Positions 8,547 through 17,449 are shown, counted from the first letter of the stretch. The stretch is 64,000 bases of DNA from Clostridium hydrogeniformans DSM 21757 (GCF_000686705.1 NZ_KK366006.1:94035-158034), one strand, 5' to 3'. Translations and numbers: made by a program. Notes: generated from the letters alone by a model not told the origin.

Positions 8547-9629
8547 CTACTCTATAGATTTATTTAAAAGCTTATCTAGGTAAATTTTCACCACTGCCAT
8601 TATAGGCACTGCTAAAATCATTCCTAAAACCCCATATAGTCCTCCACCAATGGTTACTGCTAGTATTATAAGAAAAGGACTTAATCCTACTTTTCCACCT
8701 ATAAGCTTTGGATCCAAATACCATCCATCAAACTGCTGAAGAAGGAATAAAAATACAAGAACTAACAAGGCTTTAAATGGACTTATAAATATATTTATTA
8801 TAAAGGCCACACTCATACCTATAAATGGTCCAAAGTATGGAATCATATTAGTAATACCAACTACTAATGCTAGTACTAAAACATATGGTGAACCTAATAT
8901 TGATAATCCAATAAAGGCTATAATTCCTATAATCATTGAATCTATAGCTTTTATACCTATATATACTCCTATCATTCTATCTAGATTAGAAACTAACTTT
9001 ATTATGTTATTCCCATTTTTTTCTTTAAATATAAAGATAGTGATTTTCTTTATTGCTTTTATAAACCTTTCCTTATCCGCAAGCACATATATAGATATTA
9101 TAAATCCAAAAACCCATTTTATGATGATATTTGTAAAAGACAAAATTCTTTCCATAAAAGTATTTAATATATTTATAACTATGGTAGTTCCCTTGGAAGT
9201 AATAAAGCTTGTATCAAAATTTAGGTACTGCTTTATATTTTGTACATCCTCATGCTTTAATATATTATCTACCCAGCCTTGGAAATCTGTCATAAACTGT
9301 GGTGCATTCTTTATCATATCTAAAATACTTGTAACTAATTCTGGTATAAAATATATGGCTAATAATATTATTAAACCTATTATCATTGTATAAGTTAATA
9401 TCAAACTATATATCCTTTTAAGTTTTAAACGCCTTTCGAAAAAACTCATTAAAGGATTTAATATATATGCAATAATAAAGGCATATATAAAAGGAGATAC
9501 TATTTTAACTACTGACGAAATCTCCTGGAAAAAATAAGAGTAGTTATCTATAAACTTTACTAGCACATATCCTATGACTACTGCTATAATTATGTCTAAA
9601 TATTTTTCTATGTTATTCCAAAACCTCAC
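8547..9629 (-). CDS. AI-2E family (PerM/YtvI-like) membrane transporter
   Basis: This 360-residue integral membrane protein has about seven or eight hydrophobic segments. The C-terminal part contains PYFGPFIG and GGGLYGVLGMILAVPIMA, which are typical of the AI-2E exporter / PerM superfamily. Members are variously linked to autoinducer-2 export, Na+/H+ antiport or sporulation (YtvI), so the substrate cannot be assigned from sequence. It is monocistronic on the minus strand with a strong terminator after it. The region 9630-9858 upstream holds no gene. Confidence 0.85.
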   Translation of the reverse strand: MRFWNNIEKYLDIIIAVVIGYVLVKFIDNYSYFFQEISSVVKIVSPFIYAFIIAYILNPLMSFFERRLKLKRIYSLILTYTMIIGLIILLAIYFIPELVTSILDMIKNAPQFMTDFQGWVDNILKHEDVQNIKQYLNFDTSFITSKGTTIVINILNTFMERILSFTNIIIKWVFGFIISIYVLADKERFIKAIKKITIFIFKEKNGNNIIKLVSNLDRMIGVYIGIKAIDSMIIGIIAFIGLSILGSPYVLVLALVVGITNMIPYFGPFIGMSVAFIINIFISPFKALLVLVFLFLLQQFDGWYLDPKLIGGKVGLSPFLIILAVTIGGGLYGVLGMILAVPIMAVVKIYLDKLLNKSIE

Positions 9630-9858
9630 CTAATCCACCTCACTCAAAAAAATCTATTACTTCAATTTTCTATTACTATGTACAACTTGTCAATATGATT
9701 AATGAAACATATTTAACTAACTTAAAATTCAAATTTTAAAACTAAAGGAATATAATAGATATCTTTATTATATCCACTATATCCCTTAAATAAGCTTAAT
9801 CCTATAATTCTTTATATCTTTATCATGTTAACTCTTAATTAATGTAAACTGGACTTTT

Positions 9859-10353
9859 TTATTCCTCATTACTTATATCCCTATTATCATTTTTATTTAA
9901 ACTAAATATAAGTATTATTACTCCTAAAATTATAAAAAGGATTGGTCCTAAATATCCTCTTATAATTCTTAGCATTCTATAATCCAAAAATTCATGTAAT
10001 GTCCTGTTTAATAAAGCCACACCTCCTAAGATTATAAAAACTACTCCCAATACTTTAGTTGAATCTGCTTTTATATTTATATTAGAATCTTCTACAAATA
10101 TAAACTTATCTTCTATAAATTCACCATTTAATATTCTTCTATTTACTTCAAAAGTTTTAAAGAAGCTATAAAACCATAATGGTACGATAACAACCGTAGT
10201 AAGATCATTTAACCCTATAAAATCTAATAAATTAATTGAAAGCATAAAAAGTATTAAAATACTTAATCCCATTTTTATTAGTCTGTTATACATAAGCCCA
10301 ACCCCTGGTATACAAGCAAATATAAAGTTTAAAAATCCATTATTCCTATTCAT
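9859..10353 (-). CDS. Polytopic membrane protein in ECF sigma operon
   Basis: This 164-residue protein has an N-terminal amphipathic/hydrophobic block (residues 8-60, with a PGVGLMYNR loop), a soluble middle (about 70-105), and two C-terminal helices (about 100-120 and 135-155). The LGVVFIILGG and FIILGVIILIF segments recall DUF5668-type membrane domains. It is the last gene of the sigma factor operon, 15 bases after the 94-residue protein, and has its own GAGGAGG. It may belong to the signalling or stress-response output; no catalytic motif is visible. Confidence 0.65.
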   Translation of the reverse strand: MNRNNGFLNFIFACIPGVGLMYNRLIKMGLSILILFMLSINLLDFIGLNDLTTVVIVPLWFYSFFKTFEVNRRILNGEFIEDKFIFVEDSNINIKADSTKVLGVVFIILGGVALLNRTLHEFLDYRMLRIIRGYLGPILFIILGVIILIFSLNKNDNRDISNEE

Positions 10354-10368
10354 ATATTTTCCTCCTCA

Positions 10369-10653
10369 TCACTTCCATATATTATAGATAAAATTAAATA
10401 TCATGTCTTTTGAGTTATTCAAGGCACTAATCACTTCCATATTTAAGTTATTGAAAATCATTATGATAATCCCACTTACTAAAAAACTTGCTCCTAAACT
10501 TCTATTTGAAATCCAATTAGTTTTATCTTCACTTATACTTGGTTTATTACTTTCTTTTAGCTTATACAATAATTCCTTATTATAATTTTCTTTAACTTCT
10601 ACAGTCCCCGATATAAAGATAAGATCATCTAAAATATCCTGTTTTCTTTCCAT
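10369..10653 (-). CDS. Small membrane protein, candidate anti-sigma factor
   Basis: This 94-residue protein has a charged cytoplasmic N-terminal part (residues 1-45), one membrane helix (about 52-68) and a short outer tail. It begins inside the 3' end of the ECF sigma factor gene (25-bp overlap) behind GGAGAGGAGG, which implies translational coupling. Size, single-pass topology and position directly after an ECF sigma gene fit an anti-sigma factor, but I see no zinc-binding HxxxCxxC motif. The role is inference from context. Confidence 0.6.
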   Translation of the reverse strand: MERKQDILDDLIFISGTVEVKENYNKELLYKLKESNKPSISEDKTNWISNRSLGASFLVSGIIIMIFNNLNMEVISALNNSKDMIFNFIYNIWK

Positions 10654-11171
10654 AAAAGCGCCTCCTCTCCCTTAAATTTTTCTTTTAGTATTTTTTTAGC
10701 TCTATAAATTCTTCCTTCTATTGTTCTTTCTGTGGTTTCAAGAACCTCTGATATTTCCTTGTAACTAAGCCCCACATAATAATATAATACTAAAGGTGTT
10801 TTTAAATCCTTTGATAATTTCTTTATCTCTTGTCTAACATAGGTTTTTAACTCCATGTCCTCTTCTACAGCCTTTTCCTCTATAAAGAAATTAAGTAGCA
10901 TAGACTTAAAACTCTCCTTCCTTTTGTAACTTAAACATTTATTGATACTTATTCTATACAAGTAGGTAGACAGAGAGCTTTCTTTTCTAAAGGTTTTGAT
11001 ATTTTTATAAACTGCAATAAAAACCTCTTGGGACATGTCCTCTGCTTCATGTACATCTTCAGTGTAAGAGTAACATAGGGATATTATTTTGCTTTTATAT
11101 AGATTAACAAATTCAATAAAAGCTTCTTCATTGCCTTCCTTTAGACTTTCTATAAAATCATCCTCCAGCAT
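10629..11171 (-). CDS. ECF-type RNA polymerase sigma factor
   Basis: This 180-residue protein has only regions sigma-2 and sigma-4, as expected for the extracytoplasmic-function group. Region 2 shows DVHEAEDMSQEVFIAVYKNI (about residues 38-57). Region 4 has LVLYYYVGLSYKEISEVL with the helix-turn-helix followed by RAKKILKEKF. I prefer the ATG at 11171-11169 over an in-frame GTG at 11189, because the GAGGAG binding site overlaps that GTG. The upstream DUF4097-type gene stops eight bases before it. The operon is probably autoregulated, as is common in this group; no promoter motif was proved. Confidence 0.9.
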   Translation of the reverse strand: MLEDDFIESLKEGNEEAFIEFVNLYKSKIISLCYSYTEDVHEAEDMSQEVFIAVYKNIKTFRKESSLSTYLYRISINKCLSYKRKESFKSMLLNFFIEEKAVEEDMELKTYVRQEIKKLSKDLKTPLVLYYYVGLSYKEISEVLETTERTIEGRIYRAKKILKEKFKGEEALLWKENRIF

Positions 11172-11178
11172 TACTAAT

Positions 11179-12216
11179 TCACTCCTCACACCTTATATAA
11201 ACACTTCCTTTATCAAGTTCTATATTAATCTTATTTTTTCCCACACCTATAATTTCCTTAATTTTTCCATTTACTGTTTTATCATTAAATCTTATATCTC
11301 CTGCCTTTACTTCTCCTGTTAATATAAAATTCTTTTCCTTAGAATTTATCTTTACCTTCCCCCACTTAGAATCTATATTTAAGTTAGAAAATGTATTTAT
11401 CTTTCCATTTACCTCCCCGTCTTCCCCCTGTAAGTTCAATTTATCTATATATCCTTCTAGGGATATGTTCATATTCTTACTTTTAATTTCAGCATCTTTT
11501 ATATCCCTTATATATATTTGTCCTGAAGTATTTTCTAATTTTAATTTTTTAATCTTTCTAAAATCAAAATTACAGTAGTCGCCTTTAGCACTTATCTCTG
11601 TATCTTCTAAAGGATCTATATTAATAATTCTTCCCCCATTAATGTCCATATTTACCTTAATTCCTTTTGGTACATATAAATCTCCTTTTATACTTTTAGC
11701 ATTAAATTTCCTAAAGTTTAAATTAAGTTTTCCATTCTCTATATAATAAAAGTTATCTTCATATTCCTTTACTATTTCTTCTACGGTTTCTACCTCTCCA
11801 TTAAAAGTTAAACTGTCATCATTAGCCCTATATAATTTTATATCTAATGAATTAGAACCTATGTTTATCTCTTTAATTCCTCTTGTATCTATGGTTTTAC
11901 TTAAGTCTATTTTTTCTGTAAACATCTTAATCTTAAAGCTCTTAATAAAAGTATGCTGGTTTACCACATCCCAATTTTGCATAAGACCTTCTGAAAATCC
12001 TGCAATAATTAATATGATTATTATTCCAAAGTTAAATTTTTTTCTTATCTTATGTTTTTTATAATTAATAAGTATTTCTATACCTAAAACTATTAATATA
12101 ATTGGCCAAAACCAAATAAGCTTTAATCCAACCCCTTGATTATAAATAAAAATAATCCAAATTATTACAAGGAGCATCAATGATATTGCTATAGTTAAAC
12201 TTCCATTTCTCTTCAT
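11179..12216 (-). CDS. LiaF/DUF4097-like membrane protein with beta-repeat domain
   Basis: This 345-residue protein begins with membrane helices (about residues 8-25, 33-48 and 63-78) like the DUF5668 module of LiaF. A long repetitive beta-strand region (about 110-340) follows, rich in alternating N, D, I and K with recurring KINI, NLNF and NINGG-type strands, as in DUF4097 putative adhesin domains. Proteins of this type act in envelope-stress sensing in Firmicutes. It is the first gene of the sigma operon, starts at ATG 12216 behind GAGGAG, and its stop lies eight bases before the sigma factor start, so it may sense or modulate the sigma factor. That link is inference. Confidence 0.75.
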   Translation of the reverse strand: MKRNGSLTIAISLMLLVIIWIIFIYNQGVGLKLIWFWPIILIVLGIEILINYKKHKIRKKFNFGIIIILIIAGFSEGLMQNWDVVNQHTFIKSFKIKMFTEKIDLSKTIDTRGIKEINIGSNSLDIKLYRANDDSLTFNGEVETVEEIVKEYEDNFYYIENGKLNLNFRKFNAKSIKGDLYVPKGIKVNMDINGGRIINIDPLEDTEISAKGDYCNFDFRKIKKLKLENTSGQIYIRDIKDAEIKSKNMNISLEGYIDKLNLQGEDGEVNGKINTFSNLNIDSKWGKVKINSKEKNFILTGEVKAGDIRFNDKTVNGKIKEIIGVGKNKINIELDKGSVYIRCEE

Positions 12217-12699
12217 CTATTCTTCTCCTCACAGTAAATAAAACTTTATTACCTATATAAATAACTCTCTATAAGTACTTAAGTTCATAGAATAAAACTC
12301 TTTTCATTAATTTAGACTCATTATGTATATGAAAACCCACAAACTTTTTTATTATTTTTTAAATTTATTTATTATAAACCTTATGTCATACATTTATCCA
12401 TAAATTTCATCGTCCTTATCACTAGTTAAAATATAATTTATTTAAGGTAAAAACTATAGGGTTTTAAGTTTTAAAGTTAATTTATCCACCTGGCTAAAGC
12501 AAGACAAGTCAATGATATTTTTAATGTATAAGTTAAGGACTTATATTAAAACCCTAGAATTAAATTTCATCTTTACTTACCACCTATTATATTAAACTGC
12601 TAAATAATATTATTATATCTGGGCTTTAATGAATAAAGAAACCCTATAGAACAGACTTTTTAAATGTCTAGACTATAGGGTACATTTTTTATTTCTTTT
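12217..12699. other. Intergenic region with repeated inverted motif
   Basis: No gene is seen. An 11-bp inverted repeat (TAGGGTTTTAA at 12457-12467, complement at 12546-12556) encloses about 78 bases. The partly related CTATAGGGT/ACCCTATAG arms recur in the terminator at 12641-12681. TTGACT followed 17 bases later by a weak -10 on the minus strand near 12490-12520 may be part of the sigma operon promoter. Confidence 0.4.
12641..12681. terminator. Terminator after Cys-rich small-domain gene
   Basis: A 9-bp outer stem (ACCCTATAG / CTATAGGGT) with a partly paired interior (ACAGAC / GTCTAGA region) lies just downstream of the minus-strand stop at 12700. Confidence 0.7.
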
Positions 12700-12975
12700 T
12701 TATTTCTTTTTCTCCTTAAATATTGCTTCTCTTTTTACATCATTTACTTCCACTATCTTTTTTATTATATAATCATAACCTTTAGGATTATGAGGTATCA
12801 TGCAGCTCGAGCAATCTTTAACTCCATAGACTACCTTATTATTTCCACCACAGTTTTCTAAAAAATATAAAGGACAGTAACAAAACAAGCAATTAAAGTC
12901 TTCCTCATTCTCCACCTTATGACATGGAAAATATTCACACTGTTTATTGCTGAAAAACCTATAATTATTATTCAT
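12700..12975 (-). CDS. Cysteine-rich small-domain protein
   Basis: This 91-residue protein has nine cysteines arranged as CEYFPCH (13-19), CLFCYCPLYFLENC (29-42) and CSSCMIPH (55-62). The pattern matches what I recall of the cysteine-rich small domain (PF04071), found alone or fused to cobalamin-biosynthesis proteins. It probably binds zinc or an Fe-S cluster. The C-terminal tail is basic (KKK). It is monocistronic with a strong terminator; no cobalamin gene is adjacent, so a role in that pathway is not supported here. Confidence 0.8.
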   Translation of the reverse strand: MNNNYRFFSNKQCEYFPCHKVENEEDFNCLFCYCPLYFLENCGGNNKVVYGVKDCSSCMIPHNPKGYDYIIKKIVEVNDVKREAIFKEKKK

Positions 12976-13202
12976 ATTCTCCCCCTAAAAAGCATTGTAT
13001 TATTTCTTATAAAATATATTTTAATTTAATCATATATAAGAAACCTTTATTACTTATAGTTTAACATATATGAATTATTAATTATCAACTAATTTATATA
13101 AAATCTGTTACTACCTTTTTAAAATCTACTATGAATATTTAAATTATATGTTATTAAACTGGTATAATTATCATTGATATAAGAACTTTCAGGGGTGATT
13201 TC

Positions 13203-14420
13203 ATGAGATTTATAAAAAATTTAAAGGCCCTTCCTAAGAACGCTAAAATATACTTATTATCAATTTCATTTTTTTATGTATCTATGGGAGCCTTTAGCAT
13301 GCTTCAAGGAATATATATAAAGGAACTTAATATTGACGAGGGGTTTCTTGGCCTTATATTAAGCTTTAAAACCTTCGCTATTGCTTTTGCCTCAATACCT
13401 TGTGCTATGATAGTAAATAAAATTGGTAGAAAAAAAGGGATTCTTCTAACTATGAGTATAGTCCCTCTTCTTACCATACTTCAGGGTATTATTCCTAACA
13501 AATATGTAATTTTATTTCTAGCAGTACTTCAAGGGGCTTCCCAAGGATTCTTAATGGTATCAGAAGGTCCCTTCTTAATGGATAATAGTACTTCTAAAAA
13601 TAGGATTAAACTATTTAGCTACTCTTTTGCTGATAATGTTTTTTCTACTATGTTTGGTTATTTTGTATTTGGTGAACTCTCAAACAGATTGAGTAATAAA
13701 GTAGGCCTTTTAATAGCATTAAAATATTCTATAATAGTTTGTGGGTTTCTAGGTCTTATTTCATGTATATTTATTCTTTCTATAAAAAATACAAAAGGCT
13801 CTGTTAAAAATCATGATAATTTTTTTAAAGACATCCTTATATTATGCAAGGAACCTTACCCTAGAAAATTTATTATATATAATTTACTAATAGGTTTCGG
13901 GGCTGGTCTTGTAGTTCCCTATTTCAATATATATCTTCGTTATAAAGTTCATGCTTCTACTAGTGATATCGGTGTTATAATGTCCTTGGCTCAATGCTCT
14001 ATGGGACTTGGAGGACTTATTACCCCTTATATGGCTGCAAAATTTGGTAGAATTAAAACTATTTTAATATGCCAAAGTGTTTCTATACCCTTTTTAATGC
14101 TAATTGCCCTCCCCCCAAATATTTATATAGTTGCCTGTGCCCTTTTATTTAGAAATGGTCTTATGAATATGGCCGGTCCTGTTATAAACAGTTTATCTAT
14201 GGAACTCATAGAAGATAGTAAACGTTCAACATACTCTAGCCTAAATAGTATTTCAAATAATCTATCAAGAGCTTTTAGTGCTATGCTAGGTGGATATATT
14301 ATGAAAAACTTACCCTTCGGTTATGAAATACCTTATTTTATAACTGCCACCATATACCTATTATCCACCATATATTTTTATAAAACTTTTGGCTCAATGG
14401 AAAAGACAGTTATAAAATAA
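13203..14420 (+). CDS. MFS transporter
   Basis: This 405-residue transporter has about twelve hydrophobic helices in two six-helix halves. The loop-2 motif NKIGRKKG (about residues 78-85) and the second-half loop AAKFGRIKT are typical of the major facilitator superfamily. It lacks an extended soluble domain. The start is ATG 13203 behind AGGGGTGA. The substrate is unknown; drug or sugar efflux is possible. It is monocistronic, with a terminator hairpin at 14435-14470 and a convergent Cys-rich repeat gene beyond it. Confidence 0.87.
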   Translation: MRFIKNLKALPKNAKIYLLSISFFYVSMGAFSMLQGIYIKELNIDEGFLGLILSFKTFAIAFASIPCAMIVNKIGRKKGILLTMSIVPLLTILQGIIPNKYVILFLAVLQGASQGFLMVSEGPFLMDNSTSKNRIKLFSYSFADNVFSTMFGYFVFGELSNRLSNKVGLLIALKYSIIVCGFLGLISCIFILSIKNTKGSVKNHDNFFKDILILCKEPYPRKFIIYNLLIGFGAGLVVPYFNIYLRYKVHASTSDIGVIMSLAQCSMGLGGLITPYMAAKFGRIKTILICQSVSIPFLMLIALPPNIYIVACALLFRNGLMNMAGPVINSLSMELIEDSKRSTYSSLNSISNNLSRAFSAMLGGYIMKNLPFGYEIPYFITATIYLLSTIYFYKTFGSMEKTVIK

Positions 14421-14434
14421 TATTTAACGTAAAG

Positions 14435-14470
14435 ATAGGTATTTTAACTTTTTAAAGCTAAAATACCTAT
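14435..14470 (+). terminator. Terminator after MFS gene
   Basis: A 12-bp stem (ATAGGTATTTTA and complement) encloses a loop that can pair further (CTTTTTAAAG). The T tract after it is weak, so efficiency is uncertain. Confidence 0.6.
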
Positions 14471-14509
14471 GGTATTATCTATGAATATCTATTAATTATA
14501 TTCTACTAA

Positions 14510-15025
14510 TTACATATAACATTTATTCTCTTTGTGACACTTACAGCGTTCTTCTTTCCTGCATTTACAACATTCTTCTTTATGACACTTACAACGCTCT
14601 TCCTTATGGCACTTACAGCATTCCTTTTTATGACACTTACAACGTTCTTCCTTGTGACACTTACAGCATTCTTGCTTATGACACTTACAATGTTCTTCCT
14701 TGTGACACTTGCAACGCTCTTCTTTATGGCACTTACAATATTCCACATCATAGTACGTATAATATCTTACTTTATAACACTTACAACGTTCTTCTTTATG
14801 ACACTTACAGCATTCTTGCTTATGACACTTACAACGTTCTTCTTTATGGCACTTACAGCATTCTTGCTTGTGACATTTACATTTTTCTTCTTTATGGCAC
14901 TTACAATGTTCTTCTTTATGACACTTACAACGTTCTTCCTTACGACACTTGCAACATTCTTGTTTATGGCACTTACAACACTCTACGCTATGATACTTAC
15001 AACATTTATCACACCAACGCCACAT
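14510..15025 (-). CDS. Cysteine-rich tandem octapeptide repeat protein
   Basis: This 171-residue protein begins MWRWCDKCCKYH and then consists almost wholly of about 19 imperfect eight-residue repeats of the form x-C-K-C-H-K-[E/Q/K]-E, where x alternates mainly between R, C, H and K. One degenerate block (YYTYYDVE) interrupts the series near the middle. Cys, His, Lys and Glu make up most of the protein, giving dozens of CxCH units that could bind metals or cross-link through disulfides. I choose ATG 15025 behind AGGTGA. It has no signal peptide. Exosporium or spore-coat proteins of clostridia (such as CdeC) are Cys-rich, so a spore surface or metal-storage role is possible but unproved. Confidence 0.75.
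   Translation of the reverse strand: MWRWCDKCCKYHSVECCKCHKQECCKCRKEERCKCHKEEHCKCHKEEKCKCHKQECCKCHKEERCKCHKQECCKCHKEERCKCYKVRYYTYYDVEYCKCHKEERCKCHKEEHCKCHKQECCKCHKEERCKCHKKECCKCHKEERCKCHKEECCKCRKEERCKCHKENKCYM
14526..14990. repeat. 24-bp tandem coding repeats
   Basis: About 19 units of 24 bp, many pairing into 48-bp higher-order units, encode the xCKCHKEE octapeptides. Units differ mainly at third codon positions and at the codons for the first and seventh residues. Length variation by slippage or recombination is expected between strains. Confidence 0.85.
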
Positions 15026-15358
15026 ACTAATCACCTCACATATTCTATATAATACATAATATGATTAATAATCTATTTATGTTACTTCATTTATCACATA
15101 AATCCATATTTATATAATATCTATGTCATAAAAAGTAAAATTTTCTTATATGTCCTAATTGACCTTATTTTTATAAAACTAAAATATTTATCAATTATAA
15201 TATAAAAAACTTTCTTAATTTTACTTTTATATAGATAGGTTTCAATTTATCTCTGCATGTAAGTTAAATATAAAAAATTATAAAGTTCATGGATTATTAA
15301 AGCAAAACTAAGCTGGAGTAAATCCTCCAGCTTAGTTAAATTCTATAATATACAATTA
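15026..15358. other. Intergenic region with terminator
   Basis: This AT-rich stretch contains the promoter side of the Cys-rich repeat gene and the terminator at 15306-15337 belonging to the cyclase operon. No further gene is seen. Confidence 0.5.
15306..15337 (-). terminator. Terminator of cyclase-ABC operon
   Basis: A 13-bp perfect stem (AACTAAGCTGGAG and complement) with a 6-nt loop lies 22 bases beyond the cyclase stop codon on the minus strand. Confidence 0.88.
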
Positions 15359-15985
15359 TTATGTCCAAAGTATCACTCTTGCGGGTGCCCCATCTCCACC
15401 TTTTATCTTAAGTGGTAATGCTGACATATTATACTCTCCATGCGGAACATCTAATAAATCTACCCCTTCAATTATAACTATATTATTCTTAAGTAATAAA
15501 AGATGGACATCATTAAACTCCGAATTTATCCCCTCAATGGATAAGTAGTCTATTCCGACTAACTTAATATTTTTTTCTATTAAATATTCTGCTCCATCCT
15601 TAGTTAAACTAACAAAATTTTCTTCATATCTATTTTCTCTAAGAATTTTAGAATTTCTCGTTTTAAATAGTATTCTATCTCCTTCTTCTATATAAAACTT
15701 TTCTAAGATTTCTTTGTTTATTTCTTCTGCTTCCAATAAATCTATTACCTTTGCTTCTCCAATTAACTTTTCTATTTCTATAGAATCAATAGTATCTCCA
15801 TCCTTATAGAAATGCCTTGGAGCATCTATATGGGTTCCCGTATGACTTCCCATAGCTATGGAACTTATATTAAAGCTATCCCCCATGTCTATAGAACAAA
15901 TATATTCTTTTTCGAATTTTGGATCCCCTGGATATATTATTGTTTCCTCACTTAAATCCAAAGTTACATCGAAAAATTTTTTCAT
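15359..15985 (-). CDS. Cyclase family metal hydrolase (kynurenine formamidase-like)
   Basis: This 208-residue protein carries the cyclase-family metal site HTGTHIDAPRHF (His48, His52, Asp54, His58), which in kynurenine formamidase and isatin hydrolase binds zinc or manganese and hydrolyses amide or lactam bonds. The C-terminal ALPLKIKGGDGAPARV segment is also typical. No tryptophan-catabolism genes are present. It is the last gene of an operon with an SsuABC-like importer, 13 bases downstream of the ATPase, so the imported compound is probably its substrate. The identity of that compound is unknown. Confidence 0.85.
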   Translation of the reverse strand: MKKFFDVTLDLSEETIIYPGDPKFEKEYICSIDMGDSFNISSIAMGSHTGTHIDAPRHFYKDGDTIDSIEIEKLIGEAKVIDLLEAEEINKEILEKFYIEEGDRILFKTRNSKILRENRYEENFVSLTKDGAEYLIEKNIKLVGIDYLSIEGINSEFNDVHLLLLKNNIVIIEGVDLLDVPHGEYNMSALPLKIKGGDGAPARVILWT

Positions 15986-15998
15986 ATATTCCTCTCCC

Positions 15999-16709
15999 CT
16001 AACTCATAAGTTTTAGTATGTTGGTCTTTAAGATTTTATATTTTTCATCTTTATCTTTTATGTCCCCAAAAGTTAATTTATTATTTATTACATCTATTAC
16101 TCTTGTAGGTTTATTAGAGAGTATTACAATGTAATCCCCAAGTTCTAAAGCCTCCTCAATATCATGAGTTACTAGTATAACACTTCTTTTTTCCTTATCT
16201 CTTATATGTTTAAATCCTTTTATAACCTCTTTCTTAGTCTTTATATCCAAGGATTTAAATGGCTCATCCATTATCAATATATCACTATTATATGCAAATG
16301 CCCTTGCAATATTAACTCTTTGCTTCATTCCTCCACTCAAGTCCTTAGGATACATATGATTACAACCCTCTAATTGTACCATAGATATGTATTTGTTAAT
16401 ATATTCTTTCATATTTTCCCTTGATACTTTTCTCTTTAAAATAAATTTCATATTTTCTTCTACTGTTTTCCATGGAATAAGTCTATCCTCTTGAAAAACA
16501 AAAGCTATATTGTTAATTCCTAAAACTTCACCTTTATCCTCATCTACTTCTCCAGTAAGTATTCTCAAAAATGTGGTCTTACCACAACCTGATGGTCCCA
16601 ATATACATGTAGTTTTAAATGGTTGAAACTCAATGGTTAAATCCTTTAAAACTTCTATATTCTTAAAGGATTTATATATATGATATCCTCCAATTAGTTT
16701 TCTTTCCAT
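15999..16709 (-). CDS. ABC importer ATPase, SsuB/TauB-like
   Basis: This 236-residue nucleotide-binding subunit has Walker A GPSGCGKTT (about residues 38-46), the Q loop FVFQEDRLIPW, signature LSGGMKQR, Walker B ILIMDEPF and the switch His in LVTHD. The QEDRLIPW variant is characteristic of nitrate/sulfonate/taurine-type importers. It overlaps the permease gene by 16 bases and precedes the cyclase gene, so it energises uptake of the same small molecule at the inner face of the membrane. Confidence 0.88.
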   Translation of the reverse strand: MERKLIGGYHIYKSFKNIEVLKDLTIEFQPFKTTCILGPSGCGKTTFLRILTGEVDEDKGEVLGINNIAFVFQEDRLIPWKTVEENMKFILKRKVSRENMKEYINKYISMVQLEGCNHMYPKDLSGGMKQRVNIARAFAYNSDILIMDEPFKSLDIKTKKEVIKGFKHIRDKEKRSVILVTHDIEEALELGDYIVILSNKPTRVIDVINNKLTFGDIKDKDEKYKILKTNILKLMS

Positions 16710-17449
16710 ATGCTTACCCCTTTATATAAAACTTCTATAAGTAATTCTATTATCCAATTTATTAAAACAACTATTATTATCCATGAAAAAACTCCACTAG
16801 TATTTAAATAAAGCTTTTCCATTTGAAGGCTTGTTCCAATAGCATAGGATGGTTGCCCTAATACTTCCCCTGCTATTATGACCTTCATCATAAGACCTAA
16901 TGCTGACGGAAGTATAGGTATTAACCCATTGATTATATGAGGACCATATATGTATATTATTTGATCTATTCTTTTAACCTTATAAAGCTTAGCCATGGAT
17001 ATTATTTTATAATCTAAATTGTTAAGAGCATTTAATACCCCTTCATATATTATAGGAAATACAACTAAAAATCCAATAAAAATAGGAGCTAGATTATTAC
17101 TAAACCATATAAGAGTAAGAACCACTATGCCCATTGTTGGTACAGCTCTCATGAATGACACCATAGGCTTTAATATATGATATACAAAATTATAATAATA
17201 TGATACTAAAGCTATAATTAGTGCTACTACTAAAGTTACTATTCCCCCTATAAAAAACCTTAATATAGTACTAAAAATTACCCTTAAGAACTTTTCATCC
17301 TTAATTATATTAACAATTGATTTTAAAGTAGAGGGAATAGCTGGAACTATAACTTCATTTTTTACTATGATACTTAGTATCTGCCAAAGAACAAGTAAAA
17401 GTATAAAAGATACTATATTATATCTTTTATTCCATATAAAGTTTTTCAT
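16694..17449 (-). CDS. ABC importer permease, SsuC/TauC-like
   Basis: This 251-residue permease has about six membrane helices. The cytoplasmic EAA-like loop reads ALNNLDYKIISMAKLYKVKR followed by G-P-H-I-I-N-G-L-I-P, as in BPD-type permeases of the SsuC family. I place the start at the ATG at 17449-17447, within the final codons of the binding-protein gene (23-bp overlap) and 11 bases after GGAGG; an in-frame region upstream lacks a better start. It forms the membrane channel of the importer with the neighbouring ATPase and lipoprotein. Confidence 0.83.
   Translation of the reverse strand: MKNFIWNKRYNIVSFILLLVLWQILSIIVKNEVIVPAIPSTLKSIVNIIKDEKFLRVIFSTILRFFIGGIVTLVVALIIALVSYYYNFVYHILKPMVSFMRAVPTMGIVVLTLIWFSNNLAPIFIGFLVVFPIIYEGVLNALNNLDYKIISMAKLYKVKRIDQIIYIYGPHIINGLIPILPSALGLMMKVIIAGEVLGQPSYAIGTSLQMEKLYLNTSGVFSWIIIVVLINWIIELLIEVLYKGVSIWKEN

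Noticed and set aside
11861-12064. Plus-strand frame within the DUF4097-like gene
   Set aside because: No ribosome binding site and antisense to a well-supported gene.
14526-14990. CRISPR-like regular repeats
   Set aside because: The 24-bp units are directly adjacent without unique spacers and keep one open frame, so they are coding tandem repeats.
14534-15052. 172-codon open frame on the plus strand opposite the Cys-rich gene
   Set aside because: It is the antisense reading of the repeats (a monotonous Leu/Thr/Phe pattern), has no ribosome binding site, and the minus-strand frame has AGGTGA at a proper distance.
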